DNA of 14,101 nucleotides, from contig MNZT01000024.1 in the NCBI GenBank assembly GCA_001873755.1, positions 1 to 14,101 on the forward strand, given 5' to 3'. This stretch comes from Candidatus Wirthbacteria bacterium CG2_30_54_11 (lineage in GTDB: Bacteria > Patescibacteriota > CG2-30-54-11). Both the position numbers and the translations under genes were made by a program. Below the pieces are notes generated by a model, which was not told the origin of the DNA, did no database searches, and was given only the letters and a program-made list of their open reading frames with translations. Below, one piece after another: positions 1 to 5,449 of the stretch (the first letter of the stretch is position 1; every line of letters begins with the position of its first letter).

Positions 1-71
1 GTAAAGCGTTTCAACCGCTCGTCGGTGGTTCTGATCTGCTGTTGCAGATACTGGACCAATTCCTGGTTCAT
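1..71 (-). CDS. 5' end of an unidentified gene (partial)
   Basis: Only the first 23 codons are inside the window; the gene runs off the left edge. The visible N-terminus begins MNQELVQYLQQQIRTTDERL, is rich in Gln, Arg and Glu, and looks helical, but it is too short to assign a family. It is real because an AAAGGA Shine-Dalgarno lies 7 nt before the ATG and a strong promoter (TTGACT, 17 bp, TATACT) lies about 30 nt upstream. An inverted repeat overlaps the -10 box, and a cluster of four repeated 7-mers sits further upstream, so the gene is probably regulated. It faces the same way as the RhuM and lipoprotein genes and looks like the cargo of the third unit of the tRNA-Arg-linked array. Function unknown. 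Confidence 0.6.
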   Translation of the reverse strand, partial: MNQELVQYLQQQIRTTDERLKRF

Positions 72-102
72 CTATATTCCTTTTTACTGCAAAGTGGCAT
101 TA

Positions 103-124
103 CTAGTATATTTAATTATACTAG
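103..124. promoter_or_regulatory. inverted repeat over the -10 box (operator candidate)
   Basis: CTAGTATA (103-110) and TATACTAG (117-124) form a perfect 8-bp inverted repeat with a 6-bp AT-only centre. It covers the -10 hexamer and part of the spacer of the promoter for the gene at 71, where a repressor would block polymerase. It could also be a by-product of an AT-rich promoter. Confidence 0.45.
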
Positions 125-133
125 AAGAGTCAA
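105..133 (-). promoter_or_regulatory. sigma70-type promoter of the partial gene at the left edge
   Basis: On the minus strand TTGACT (133-128) is followed after exactly 17 bp by TATACT (110-105). Both hexamers match the consensus at five of six positions. Transcription would start near 98, giving a leader of about 27 nt before the ATG at 71. Confidence 0.65.
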
Positions 134-210
134 TCGTATGCTATATGGCTTTCTTAGGCCAGAATAGACTTCGATTTCTTATTTGTCCTTGGCTCAATAT
201 CTCGAGTTTA

Positions 211-269
211 ATTCCAGTCTGCTGGAATTAGCTCTGCAGCTATTCCAGGAAATTGCCAAATACTGGAAT
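211..269. repeat. cluster of four inverted ATTCCAG/CTGGAAT sites
   Basis: ATTCCAG occurs at 211-217 and 242-248, and its complement CTGGAAT at 222-228 and 263-269. The four copies form two head-to-head pairs. The first pair makes a perfect 9-bp stem with a TCTG loop (209-230); the second has a 14-bp gap. The cluster lies about 80 bp upstream of the promoter at 105-133, in a stretch (72-411) without a gene. It may be a multi-site operator, or arm-type recombinase sites. Confidence 0.5.
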
Positions 270-308
270 TACATTATTGCCTACTATTTAATCCAATGGA
301 TATTGAAC

Positions 309-342
309 ACAAAGAAATGGCTCAAGAGAGCCATTTCTTTGT
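309..342 (-). terminator. terminator hairpin, family T1, copy A
   Basis: A perfect 15-bp stem (309-323 with 328-342) and an AAGA loop, with T-rich flanks on the minus strand. The inner part of the stem (AAATGGCTC / GAGCCATTT) recurs at 1485-1506 and 2951-2972, each time just downstream of a GGCGCGCCA core in minus-strand sense. It would end transcription of the RhuM gene. Confidence 0.7.
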
Positions 343-345
343 CTG

Positions 346-404
346 TGGCGCGCTTCACTGTCCGCTATGAGGGTATGGTTTCAGGCAAATCGGTTCGTAG
401 ATGC
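346..404 (-). repeat. tRNA-Arg 3'-end core plus 59-bp unit end, copy A
   Basis: Positions 346-353 read TGGCGCGC, the complement of the last bases of tRNA-Arg (3155-3162). With the next 51 bp they match 1669-1727 without gaps at about 48 of 59 positions; the first 27 positions differ at two only. The copy starts 8 bp beyond the RhuM stop codon, so it forms the inner left end of that unit. Both copies also contain YACGAACC, as does the anticodon loop region of tRNA-Arg, so this may be a decayed tRNA 3' half. That last point is only a suggestion. Confidence 0.55.
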
Positions 405-411
405 AGGCGTG

Positions 412-1389
412 CTACTGTAAAAGCATCAGGATTAAACTGATGATACGATCTTTGTCCTTTGGGTTACTCTCGGCGACCAGGAGCGTAAGCGCGGTCAGTG
501 CCTCTGGAGTGAGACTCCTGGTATCCAGAATTCTGGCACGACGCAGGAACCAGATGAAGGCAAAGGCACCACTGCGCTTGTTCCCATCGACAAAGGGATG
601 GTTTTTGACCATGAAGTAGAGTAGATGTGCCGCTTTTTCTTCCACTGTCGGATACAGATCTTTTTGGCCAAATGACTGATAGACCGTGCTGGTTATCCCT
701 TCAACGCTTCCAGCCATTCGTTCCGTCCCGAAAAGATCAGATGCTTCTTTCTTTGCGATCAGTTCATCCTTCAACTCAGCGAGGGCTGTACTGAGGTCTT
801 TGGCCGTGATCAAAACCTGCTTCTTGCCTTTTCCTGTTTTCGGTAGTGACCCCTTGTCGTACGCATCGAGTGAAAACCAGGTGGATGCGAACAGTTTGAC
901 GAGTTCCAGCGTGTCGCTGGCTTTCATTTCACTATCAGGAGGCAGAAGTCTTTTTGCTGTATCAATGGCTATTAGAAAAGCGTCATAGTTGTTCGCAAGG
1001 CGTTTTTTATTGACTGTGTAGCCTTCGACAATGTGTTGGCGAAGAGTTTTGGTCGCCCATTGGCGGAACTTGGTTGCTTTGGATGAGTTCACTCGATAGC
1101 CGATGGAAAGGATCAAATCCAGGTTATAGTATTCGACTTTCCTGCGGATTTTTCTTTTTCCCTCGACTTGAACCGTTTCCAAAATGGAAACAGTTGCCTG
1201 CCTGCTCAGTTCTTCGGAATCAAAGATGTTATTTACATGTTTGGATATCGCTGCTTTTTGGACGTCGAATAGCTGCCCGACCTGGGTCTGGGTTAGTAGA
1301 ATAGTTTCGCGTTTATCGTCCATGCGGACTTCAACTGCGCCATTTTGCGCTTGATACACTATTGGATATACAGTTGATTTCCTGATCAT
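412..1389 (-). CDS. RhuM family protein with C-terminal Doc-like Fic domain
   Basis: 325 aa from the ATG at 1389, chosen because AGGGAG lies 6 nt before it; ATGs further upstream lack a Shine-Dalgarno and fall near or before the predicted transcription start. The N-terminal part (about residues 10-110) matches the Virulence_RhuM family and contains a helix-turn-helix-like stretch (LLTQTQVGQLFDVQKAAISK). The C-terminal part (about 200-325) is Fic/Doc-like with the motif HPFVDGNKR at 264-272. As in Doc, Lys replaces the second Gly of the classical HPFxxGNGRxxR motif and the last Arg is absent (Ala), which would fit a Doc-like phosphotransferase better than a classical AMP transferase; this is inference. 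Proteins fusing RhuM with Fic/DOC are known, but their role is poorly defined. No separate antitoxin lies next to it. A palindrome at its promoter suggests autoregulation. Confidence 0.85.
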   Translation of the reverse strand: MIRKSTVYPIVYQAQNGAVEVRMDDKRETILLTQTQVGQLFDVQKAAISKHVNNIFDSEELSRQATVSILETVQVEGKRKIRRKVEYYNLDLILSIGYRVNSSKATKFRQWATKTLRQHIVEGYTVNKKRLANNYDAFLIAIDTAKRLLPPDSEMKASDTLELVKLFASTWFSLDAYDKGSLPKTGKGKKQVLITAKDLSTALAELKDELIAKKEASDLFGTERMAGSVEGITSTVYQSFGQKDLYPTVEEKAAHLLYFMVKNHPFVDGNKRSGAFAFIWFLRRARILDTRSLTPEALTALTLLVAESNPKDKDRIISLILMLLQ

Positions 1390-1420
1390 ATCGAACTCCC
1401 TAGTTATGATTTTCATGCGT

Positions 1421-1449
1421 ACTATACCGTTCTTCGTTTGATTTGTCTT
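1421..1449 (-). promoter_or_regulatory. promoter of the RhuM/Doc gene
   Basis: On the minus strand AAGACA (1449-1444, four of six matches) is followed after 17 bp by TATAGT (1426-1421, five of six). Transcription would start near 1414, leaving a short leader with the AGGGAG site before the ATG at 1389. Confidence 0.5.
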
Positions 1450-1465
1450 TGTATCGGGATACAAA
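1448..1465. promoter_or_regulatory. 18-bp palindrome at the RhuM promoter (operator candidate)
   Basis: TTTGTATC (1448-1455) and GATACAAA (1458-1465) are perfect complements around a 2-bp centre. The site touches the -35 hexamer, a typical repressor position. The gene's own RhuM domain has a DNA-binding-like segment, so autorepression is plausible but not shown. Confidence 0.5.
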
Positions 1466-1484
1466 TTGTATGAATGTGTACAAA

Positions 1485-1506
1485 AAATGGCTCAATGGAG
1501 CCATTT
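1485..1506 (-). terminator. terminator hairpin, family T1, copy B
   Basis: AAATGGCTC (1485-1493) pairs perfectly with GAGCCATTT (1498-1506) around a 4-nt loop, followed on the minus strand by a run of T. It lies upstream of the RhuM promoter and would insulate that gene from upstream transcription. Confidence 0.7.
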
Positions 1507-1514
1507 GATTTTGC

Positions 1515-1533
1515 TGGCGCGCCCGGAGGGACT
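1515..1533 (-). repeat. 19-bp copy of the tRNA-Arg 3' end
   Basis: TGGCGCGCCCGGAGGGACT is identical to positions 3155-3173, which encode the CCA, discriminator, 3' acceptor strand and part of the T arm of tRNA-Arg. Identity stops within the T loop and no tRNA can fold from what follows. Duplicated tRNA 3' ends are the classical trace of site-specific integration (attachment site). Confidence 0.7.
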
Positions 1534-1620
1534 TCCTCCTACGCTCCTCGTGGACTCCGAGCTTCGGAGGACAAGTCCAAGCTTTAGATAAACGTTCTCG
1601 TCCCCCGGTTGTCCATGAAA

Positions 1621-1650
1621 AACAGGTCTCCTGTGCGCAGGGGACCTGTT
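1621..1650. terminator. terminator hairpin, family T2, copy B
   Basis: AACAGGTC (1621-1628) and GACCTGTT (1643-1650) enclose a further CCTG/CAGG stem. T runs follow on both strands (five on minus, four on plus), so it may work both ways. The same hairpin follows tRNA-Arg at 3107-3136. Confidence 0.65.
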
Positions 1651-1668
1651 TTCAGTCTGATCGTATTC

Positions 1669-1727
1669 TGGCGCGCCTCACTGTCCGTTATGAGGAACTG
1701 GTTCATGGTAAATAGGTTCGTGGATGC
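1669..1727 (-). repeat. tRNA-Arg 3'-end core plus 59-bp unit end, copy B
   Basis: Second copy of the sequence at 346-404, at the left end of the lipoprotein unit. About 86 bp separate it from the terminator of the lipoprotein gene. No recognisable RhuM remnant lies beside it, so the shared stretch belongs to the unit ends and not to the gene. Confidence 0.55.
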
Positions 1728-1812
1728 CAAGCTATTATCAAATGGGGATGGTCGAATGTAGGCTCTAATCAGAGGAACGATCACAGGGGTAGGAAGTCTA
1801 AAAATGGACATA

Positions 1813-1844
1813 GAAAAAGGCAACCGTACAGGGCTGCCTTTTTC
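1813..1844 (-). terminator. terminator of the lipoprotein gene
   Basis: GAAAAAGGCA (1813-1822) and TGCCTTTTTC (1835-1844) form a perfect 10-bp stem with a 12-nt loop. It begins 10 bp after the TAA of the lipoprotein gene in minus-strand sense and ends in a T run. Confidence 0.8.
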
Positions 1845-1853
1845 CTCCTGAAC

Positions 1854-2519
1854 TTAGGGGCAGTTGGCGTCTGCCCCCTTCAAACCGGCCACGCCGATGG
1901 GGATATCAGATCCGTTAACGTCAAGCGTCCCGCTCCCGATATCGCAGAAGGGGGCGCTCCAGTATGGGGACATGTCGGCGTCGGTAGCCTCCCACCAGGC
2001 GACCGAGCGCACCTGGTAGTTGACCGACCAGTTGAAGGCCGTTTTTTCATCCACGACCACCGGGGTGTTGCAGCCGGTGGTGAACGACAAGGTTTGGGCC
2101 TCATTTTCCCCGCGGAATATCACGATGGATCCGCGGACGGAGGCTTCGCCCACCGCCCAGAAGTGGATCTGGATTTGGCCGTGACCATCTGCATCGGTCC
2201 CGATGATCAGGGACCGGTGCGGGTCACCCGCCTGCTCGTGAGAAGAGAGGTGGGCGCCGACGATCACGGCAGAGGCAGAGATGTCGTCATCTGTCCAGTT
2301 CGTTATAGTCGCCGTAATTTCTTGGTAACAGCGACCATTATTGTAACTGGTCTTTTCGTGACCCATTGAGATGGCCATCGGTTCGGCGGCCGTGATGGCG
2401 GGGGCTTCGGTCGGAGGCGGGGCGGCGGTCGCGGGGGCAGGGGTGGCTGCGGCCGGGGAGCCGCAGGCGGCGACCAGAAATATGGTCGCCAAAATGGCAA
2501 TAAGTGTTTGGGGGTTCAT
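1854..2519 (-). CDS. secreted lipoprotein with four-cysteine domain, function unknown
   Basis: 221 aa from the ATG at 2519, chosen because GGAG lies 5 nt before it and a signal peptide starts at once. Residues 3-18 are hydrophobic and end in the lipobox VAAC, so Cys19 would carry the lipid. Residues 20-45 form an Ala/Pro/Thr linker that would hold the domain away from the membrane. The mature domain (about 46-221) is beta-rich in appearance and has Cys64, Cys150, Cys192 and Cys220, enough for two disulfides. I do not recognise the family. It is the only gene of its unit in the tRNA-Arg-linked array, with its own promoter about 360 bp upstream, a long structured leader and its own terminator. 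A role at the cell surface is likely from the signal alone. Confidence 0.75.
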   Translation of the reverse strand: MNPQTLIAILATIFLVAACGSPAAATPAPATAAPPPTEAPAITAAEPMAISMGHEKTSYNNGRCYQEITATITNWTDDDISASAVIVGAHLSSHEQAGDPHRSLIIGTDADGHGQIQIHFWAVGEASVRGSIVIFRGENEAQTLSFTTGCNTPVVVDEKTAFNWSVNYQVRSVAWWEATDADMSPYWSAPFCDIGSGTLDVNGSDIPIGVAGLKGADANCP

Positions 2520-2868
2520 GGGGTCTCCAATTTTTTTTGAGGGTTGTCCCTTTCCGCGCCCAGATAGAGAGGCGCTGAGCGTTACATGCCTCTGTACAGG
2601 CTGCACCTGGCGGGGGGACGGTCCGCTTCAGGGAGGGGGCGCGCTGTGCATGCCACCTCACCGAAGCGGATACCTGGATCGATTGGAGAACTCATGGGAC
2701 TGAGAGAAAAGGCTTATGCTGTACGGCTGCCTCTGTGGCAGGGGCTGATCACGCGATCACGTTAGTCTGGTTCGCAGTGAACCGTCTGAGGTGAAGGCGG
2801 ATGATCAGATCCTGTGCAACAGGACAGTCGTCCTGTTGTTAAAGTGCGCTCTATCAGTGGAGATAGAG
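2520..2868 (-). ncRNA. long, highly structured 5' leader (candidate cis-regulatory RNA)
   Basis: Between the predicted transcription start (near 2868) and the lipoprotein ATG lie about 350 nt without a gene but with six inverted repeats: CTCTATC/GATAGAG (2849-2868), CAACAGGAC/GTCCTGTTG (2817-2838), GGTTC/GAACC (2769-2783), TGATC/GATCA (2746-2759), CTGCC/GGCAG (2727-2741) and TCCGCTTC/GAAGCGGA (2622-2670). The last has additional pairing inside its arms. No known riboswitch class was recognised. It may be a regulatory leader or an independent small RNA. Confidence 0.4.
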
Positions 2869-2874
2869 AATAAT

Positions 2875-2902
2875 ATTGTATCATTAAATAGGAAAATGGC
2901 AA
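2875..2902 (-). promoter_or_regulatory. promoter upstream of the lipoprotein leader
   Basis: TTGCCA (2902-2897) and TACAAT (2880-2875) on the minus strand each match the consensus at five of six positions and are 16 bp apart, in an AT-rich stretch within GC-richer surroundings. The start point would fall on the inverted repeat at 2849-2868, which could serve as operator or as first hairpin of the RNA. Confidence 0.6.
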
Positions 2903-2950
2903 TAAATGTAAATCAGAGCACCCCGTCCCAACCCGTTTTGAGGCACAAAA

Positions 2951-2972
2951 AAATGGCTCAAGAGAGCCATTT
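2951..2972 (-). terminator. terminator hairpin, family T1, copy C
   Basis: AAATGGCTC (2951-2959) pairs with GAGCCATTT (2964-2972) around AAGA, followed on the minus strand by seven T (2953-2947). It lies between tRNA-Arg and the promoter of the lipoprotein unit. Confidence 0.7.
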
Positions 2973-3106
2973 GATGTCTGTGGCGCGCCCGTCCGCCTCC
3001 CCGCATGATGCGACTACGGCGAGACTGGCGGAGGGACTTCCCCTTCGTCCCTCGTTTCCTCGGGACTACGAGGACCTTGCTTCTCGTCCCTCAGTTGTCC
3101 ATGAAA

Positions 3107-3136
3107 AACAGGTCTCCAGTGCGTAGGGGACCTGTT
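3107..3136. terminator. terminator hairpin, family T2, behind tRNA-Arg
   Basis: AACAGGTC (3107-3114) pairs with GACCTGTT (3129-3136), with five T downstream on the minus strand. It begins about 18 nt after the CCA of tRNA-Arg and would end that transcript. Confidence 0.75.
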
Positions 3137-3154
3137 TTCAGTCTGATCGTATTC

Positions 3155-3231
3155 TGGCGCGCCCGGAGGGACTCGAACCCCCAACCGCCTGGTTCGTAGC
3201 CAGGAACTCTATCCAATTAAGCTACGGGCGC
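3155..3231 (-). tRNA. tRNA-Arg (anticodon ACG)
   Basis: 77 nt with all four arms. The acceptor GCGCCCG pairs with CGGGCGC, the anticodon stem CCTGG/CCAGG encloses CTACGAA (anticodon ACG), the T arm has TTCGAGT, and CCA is encoded. ACG is normally edited to ICG. It starts 9 nt after the stop codon of the membrane protein gene, so the two probably share a transcript. Its 3' end is the sequence repeated at 346, 1515, 1669 and 2981. Confidence 0.95.
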
Positions 3232-3240
3232 ACATGATGA

Positions 3241-3981
3241 TTATTTCTTCCGGCGAGAGGTGCTCGTCTTTTTCTCAGTCTCTTCCTTGGTGATCGCCGG
3301 CCGGATATCGGCTTTCATAGCGCCCATGGGTTCTGATTTTTTGGCAGGTGCCTGACGGGGGGCGGGCGTCTGCCTGCGCTGTTCCTTCATGACCTGCAGT
3401 CTGGCTTTGCCCTGATCGACGAATTTTTCGAGGTAGTGGGAGCTTTTTTCGAACAGGACATTGATCATGTCTTTGCCGTGATTTTCCCTCAGAGGCAGAT
3501 ACTGGGTCATGACTTCTTTGACTTCGATGGGATTCTGGGCTCCGAGGAGGATGACGACACTGGAAAAGAGTTTGCGATTGGTATCCAGACCGAGGACATA
3601 GTGGCCGTGGTCCTTCATGATCCAGAAGCTGTTGAGGTCCGACCAGGGGTAGAATTTATCCTGGGAAAAGAATCCGGTGGTCGTGATCACATGCTCGATG
3701 TCCCTGGCAGGCAGCTTGGAGAGCATGTAGGTGAGCCAGGCGATGCCGATCAGGATGATCGACAGGATATAGCGTTTGATGACCAGGGAAACACCGATCA
3801 GTACGAAGCTGGCGGTGATCATGAGCATGAACCAGCGGCGGTTGGCATCTTCCGGCAGGTCAGAGGGGCCAGTCCAGGTCAGCAGGGGACGACCATGCAT
3901 ATAGTCCTCCTCCTGATCAATGAGTGGTTCCAGATCGCCCGGTTCGTCGTACCTAGGGTACTGTTCGTCGTTGTCGTTCAT
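3241..3981 (-). CDS. two-helix membrane protein with PH-like domain (DUF5673-like)
   Basis: 246 aa, ATG at 3981 with AGGAG 6 nt before it. Residues 1-49 are acidic and cytoplasmic in character, two transmembrane helices lie at about 50-68 and 71-88, and a domain follows with VITTTGFFSQDKFYPWSDLN and later FWIM. That pattern (short strand, xxYPWxDLxSFW) resembles the bacterial PH-like membrane proteins grouped as DUF5673. The last 50 residues are basic, rich in Lys, Arg, Pro and Thr, and probably disordered. The molecular role is unknown. It lies between tRNA-Ser upstream and tRNA-Arg only 9 nt downstream, so it seems part of a mixed tRNA/protein transcript. The family assignment is by eye. 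Confidence 0.75.
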   Translation of the reverse strand: MNDNDEQYPRYDEPGDLEPLIDQEEDYMHGRPLLTWTGPSDLPEDANRRWFMLMITASFVLIGVSLVIKRYILSIILIGIAWLTYMLSKLPARDIEHVITTTGFFSQDKFYPWSDLNSFWIMKDHGHYVLGLDTNRKLFSSVVILLGAQNPIEVKEVMTQYLPLRENHGKDMINVLFEKSSHYLEKFVDQGKARLQVMKEQRRQTPAPRQAPAKKSEPMGAMKADIRPAITKEETEKKTSTSRRKK

Positions 3982-4053
3982 ACTGACTCCTGAGGAGATA
4001 GATTTATCTGGTACAGCTCTATATCGATTGAGGAGGGATCGAATTTGGCGGAG

Positions 4054-4077
4054 GTACGAAGTTCGCGAACTTCATAC
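4054..4077 (-). repeat. hairpin with CGCG loop, second behind tRNA-Ser
   Basis: GTACGAAGTT and AACTTCATAC form a 10-bp stem around CGCG. Read on the minus strand, the one imperfect pair becomes a G-U wobble, so the hairpin is intact only in the transcript of that strand. It starts 5 nt beyond the hairpin at 4083-4106. No T run follows, so it is not a standard terminator. Confidence 0.55.
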
Positions 4078-4082
4078 CGGAG

Positions 4083-4195
<113 letters not shown>

Positions 4196-4209
4196 ACAAT
4201 ACCAATCCG

Positions 4210-4845
4210 TCAGCTGCCCTCACGGACATCATCGGTTCCGTCCTTGAGGCGCTTGAGTGTCCGCGCCACGAGTTTTTCAACCTGCTGTTCAGTATACTGA
4301 AATGTTTGCGAGTTATCAATATGCTGACAGCGGGCAATTTGTTCTGCCGACAGAGGAGCGATCGCCTCGATTCGAGTTGTGGCTTCTTCTTCTGACATCT
4401 GCCGGGTAGCTACCAGCCGGTTTTTTTGGTCTTCCGCCGTGGCGGTGATGAGCCAGATACCGTCATACCGGTTTTCAAAACCGGATTGGAAGATCAGAGC
4501 AGCCTCTATGAACAGGAGGTCATCTTTGGTTTTGCCCTGCAGGTTTTCGATGGTACTGTTCAGGGTCTCTTCGATACCGGGATGGAGCGTGGATTCCAGA
4601 AAGGCTTTTTCCTGAGCGTCACCAAAGACGATGCGGCCCAGGCTGGAACGATCGATCCGGCCTTCGGCATCGACCACATCCTCACCATATCTGGCCGCAA
4701 TAGCCGCCCAGACGTCGTCGTCCTCCTCGAGGATGCGGTGCGCGATCTCGTCGGCGTCGATGACCTGGTATCCCATGCCGGTAAGTATTGAGCAGACGGT
4801 TGATTTGCCGGCTGCTATAGATCCGGTGATCCCGATGACGAGCAT
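4210..4845 (-). CDS. coaE: dephospho-CoA kinase
   Basis: 211 aa. It phosphorylates the 3' hydroxyl of dephospho-CoA with ATP, the last step of coenzyme A synthesis in the cytoplasm. The Walker A loop GSIAAGKST is at residues 8-16, the substrate-binding DADEIAH starts at 30, and the LHPGI motif typical of the family lies near 87. Length fits the family (about 200). The start ATG is only 9 nt after the coaD stop and has no good Shine-Dalgarno, so translation is probably coupled to coaD. Two consecutive CoA pathway steps thus sit in one operon, which strengthens both calls. Confidence 0.95.
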   Translation of the reverse strand: MLVIGITGSIAAGKSTVCSILTGMGYQVIDADEIAHRILEEDDDVWAAIAARYGEDVVDAEGRIDRSSLGRIVFGDAQEKAFLESTLHPGIEETLNSTIENLQGKTKDDLLFIEAALIFQSGFENRYDGIWLITATAEDQKNRLVATRQMSEEEATTRIEAIAPLSAEQIARCQHIDNSQTFQYTEQQVEKLVARTLKRLKDGTDDVREGS

Positions 4846-4854
4846 GATGAATAG

Positions 4855-5343
4855 TTACCGCGGTAAAGGTTGAAATTTGTTTTTCAGCGCTTTGGCGACC
4901 GGAGAGGGGACCATACCGTCGATATTGCCATGCAGTCGGGCGATCTCCTTGACCGTGGTGGAGCTGAGAAAGGCGTAGTCAAGTGAGGTCATGAGGAAGA
5001 TCGATTCAAATTCCGGAGCAAGTTTGCGGTTGGCCTGAGCATAGCTGAATTCATTCTCGAAATCCGAGATAGCTCTCAGTCCCCGGATGATGACATGGGC
5101 TTGAATAGATCTGGCATAATCGATCATCAGCTGGTCGTGGAAGCTGACCACCTGTACCTGAGGCAGAGGAGCACTCGATTCTTTTGCGAGGGCCACTCGT
5201 TCCTCGACACTGAAGAAAGTCGTCTTTTGAGGATTCGCGTAGATCGCCAGGATGACCTCATCGAACAGACCGGCGGCGCGGGTGAGTATATCGAGATGGC
5301 CGTTGGTGATGGGGTCAAAGGTGCCGGGGTAGATGGCTTTCAT
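4855..5343 (-). CDS. coaD: phosphopantetheine adenylyltransferase
   Basis: 162 aa from the ATG at 5343; the reading frame is open upstream, but AAGGA lies 7 nt before this ATG and the family always begins at this point (MKAIYPGTFDPITNGH). It transfers AMP from ATP to 4'-phosphopantetheine, the step before coaE. The nucleotidyltransferase motif TNGH is at 13-16, and LSSTTVKEIARLHGNIDGMV matches the conserved C-terminal signature of CoaD. Length is typical. An extended -10-like box (TGCTATCCT) lies about 45 nt upstream, without a clear -35. The promoter region is shared back to back with the RRM gene. Confidence 0.95.
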   Translation of the reverse strand: MKAIYPGTFDPITNGHLDILTRAAGLFDEVILAIYANPQKTTFFSVEERVALAKESSAPLPQVQVVSFHDQLMIDYARSIQAHVIIRGLRAISDFENEFSYAQANRKLAPEFESIFLMTSLDYAFLSSTTVKEIARLHGNIDGMVPSPVAKALKNKFQPLPR

Positions 5344-5420
5344 GTGTGTTCCTTCTCGTAGCGGGCGGAGCATGAGGTTTGGCGGACATAGGATAGCATA
5401 TATAAAATATCGATTCTATG

Positions 5421-5449
5421 TTGCTTGACTTTTTCTTTCGTGGTAGAAT
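5421..5449 (+). promoter_or_regulatory. promoter candidate of the RRM gene
   Basis: TTGCTT (5421-5426) and TAGAAT (5444-5449) are 17 bp apart. The -10 is good, the -35 weak; a better -35 (TTGACT, 5425-5430) has a spacer of only 13 bp. The start would be near 5457, giving a leader of about 65 nt that contains a DnaA-box sequence (TTATCCACA, 5467-5475) inside a small GTTGT/ACAAC hairpin. Confidence 0.45.

Larger units (their letters stand above)
1482..1677. repeat. junction repeat, first copy (T1 hairpin, tRNA 3' end, GC-rich spacer, T2 hairpin, core)
   Basis: In order: T1 hairpin, a 19-bp copy of the tRNA-Arg 3' end (1515-1533), a GC-rich spacer with CGGAGGACA-type motifs, T2 hairpin, and a second core TGGCGCGCC (1669-1677). 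The same order occurs at 2947-3163, where it ends in the intact tRNA-Arg. The copies differ mainly by indels in the spacer. They bracket the lipoprotein unit as direct repeats. The stretch 1466-1812 has no convincing gene. Confidence 0.7.
2947..3163. repeat. junction repeat, second copy, ending in tRNA-Arg
   Basis: Same order as 1482-1677: T1 hairpin, core TGGCGCGCCCG (2981-2991), GC-rich spacer, T2 hairpin, and then the 3' end of the intact tRNA-Arg. The spacer holds an extra stretch before CGGAGGGACTTCC (from about 3030), a motif that directly continues the core in the first copy. Confidence 0.7.

Noticed and set aside
183..440. Plus-strand frames between the partial gene and the RhuM gene
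   Set aside because: They run through a terminator, operator-like repeats and the 59-bp repeat; no ribosome site and no recognisable protein.
1534..1600. Possible second tRNA after the 19-bp tRNA 3' end
   Set aside because: Identity ends in the T loop and no anticodon or D arm can be folded from the following bases.
1584..1823. Minus-strand frame of 79 codons
   Set aside because: It crosses the repeated T2 hairpin and the core repeat; no domain and no Shine-Dalgarno.
2849..2868. Resemblance to the tet operator (CTATCAGTG...GATAG)
   Set aside because: The half-sites are farther apart than in tetO and no TetR or tetracycline gene is near; treated as a hairpin or generic operator.
3436..3993. 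Plus-strand frame of 185 codons
   Set aside because: Antisense to the membrane protein gene; composition is the mirror of that gene.
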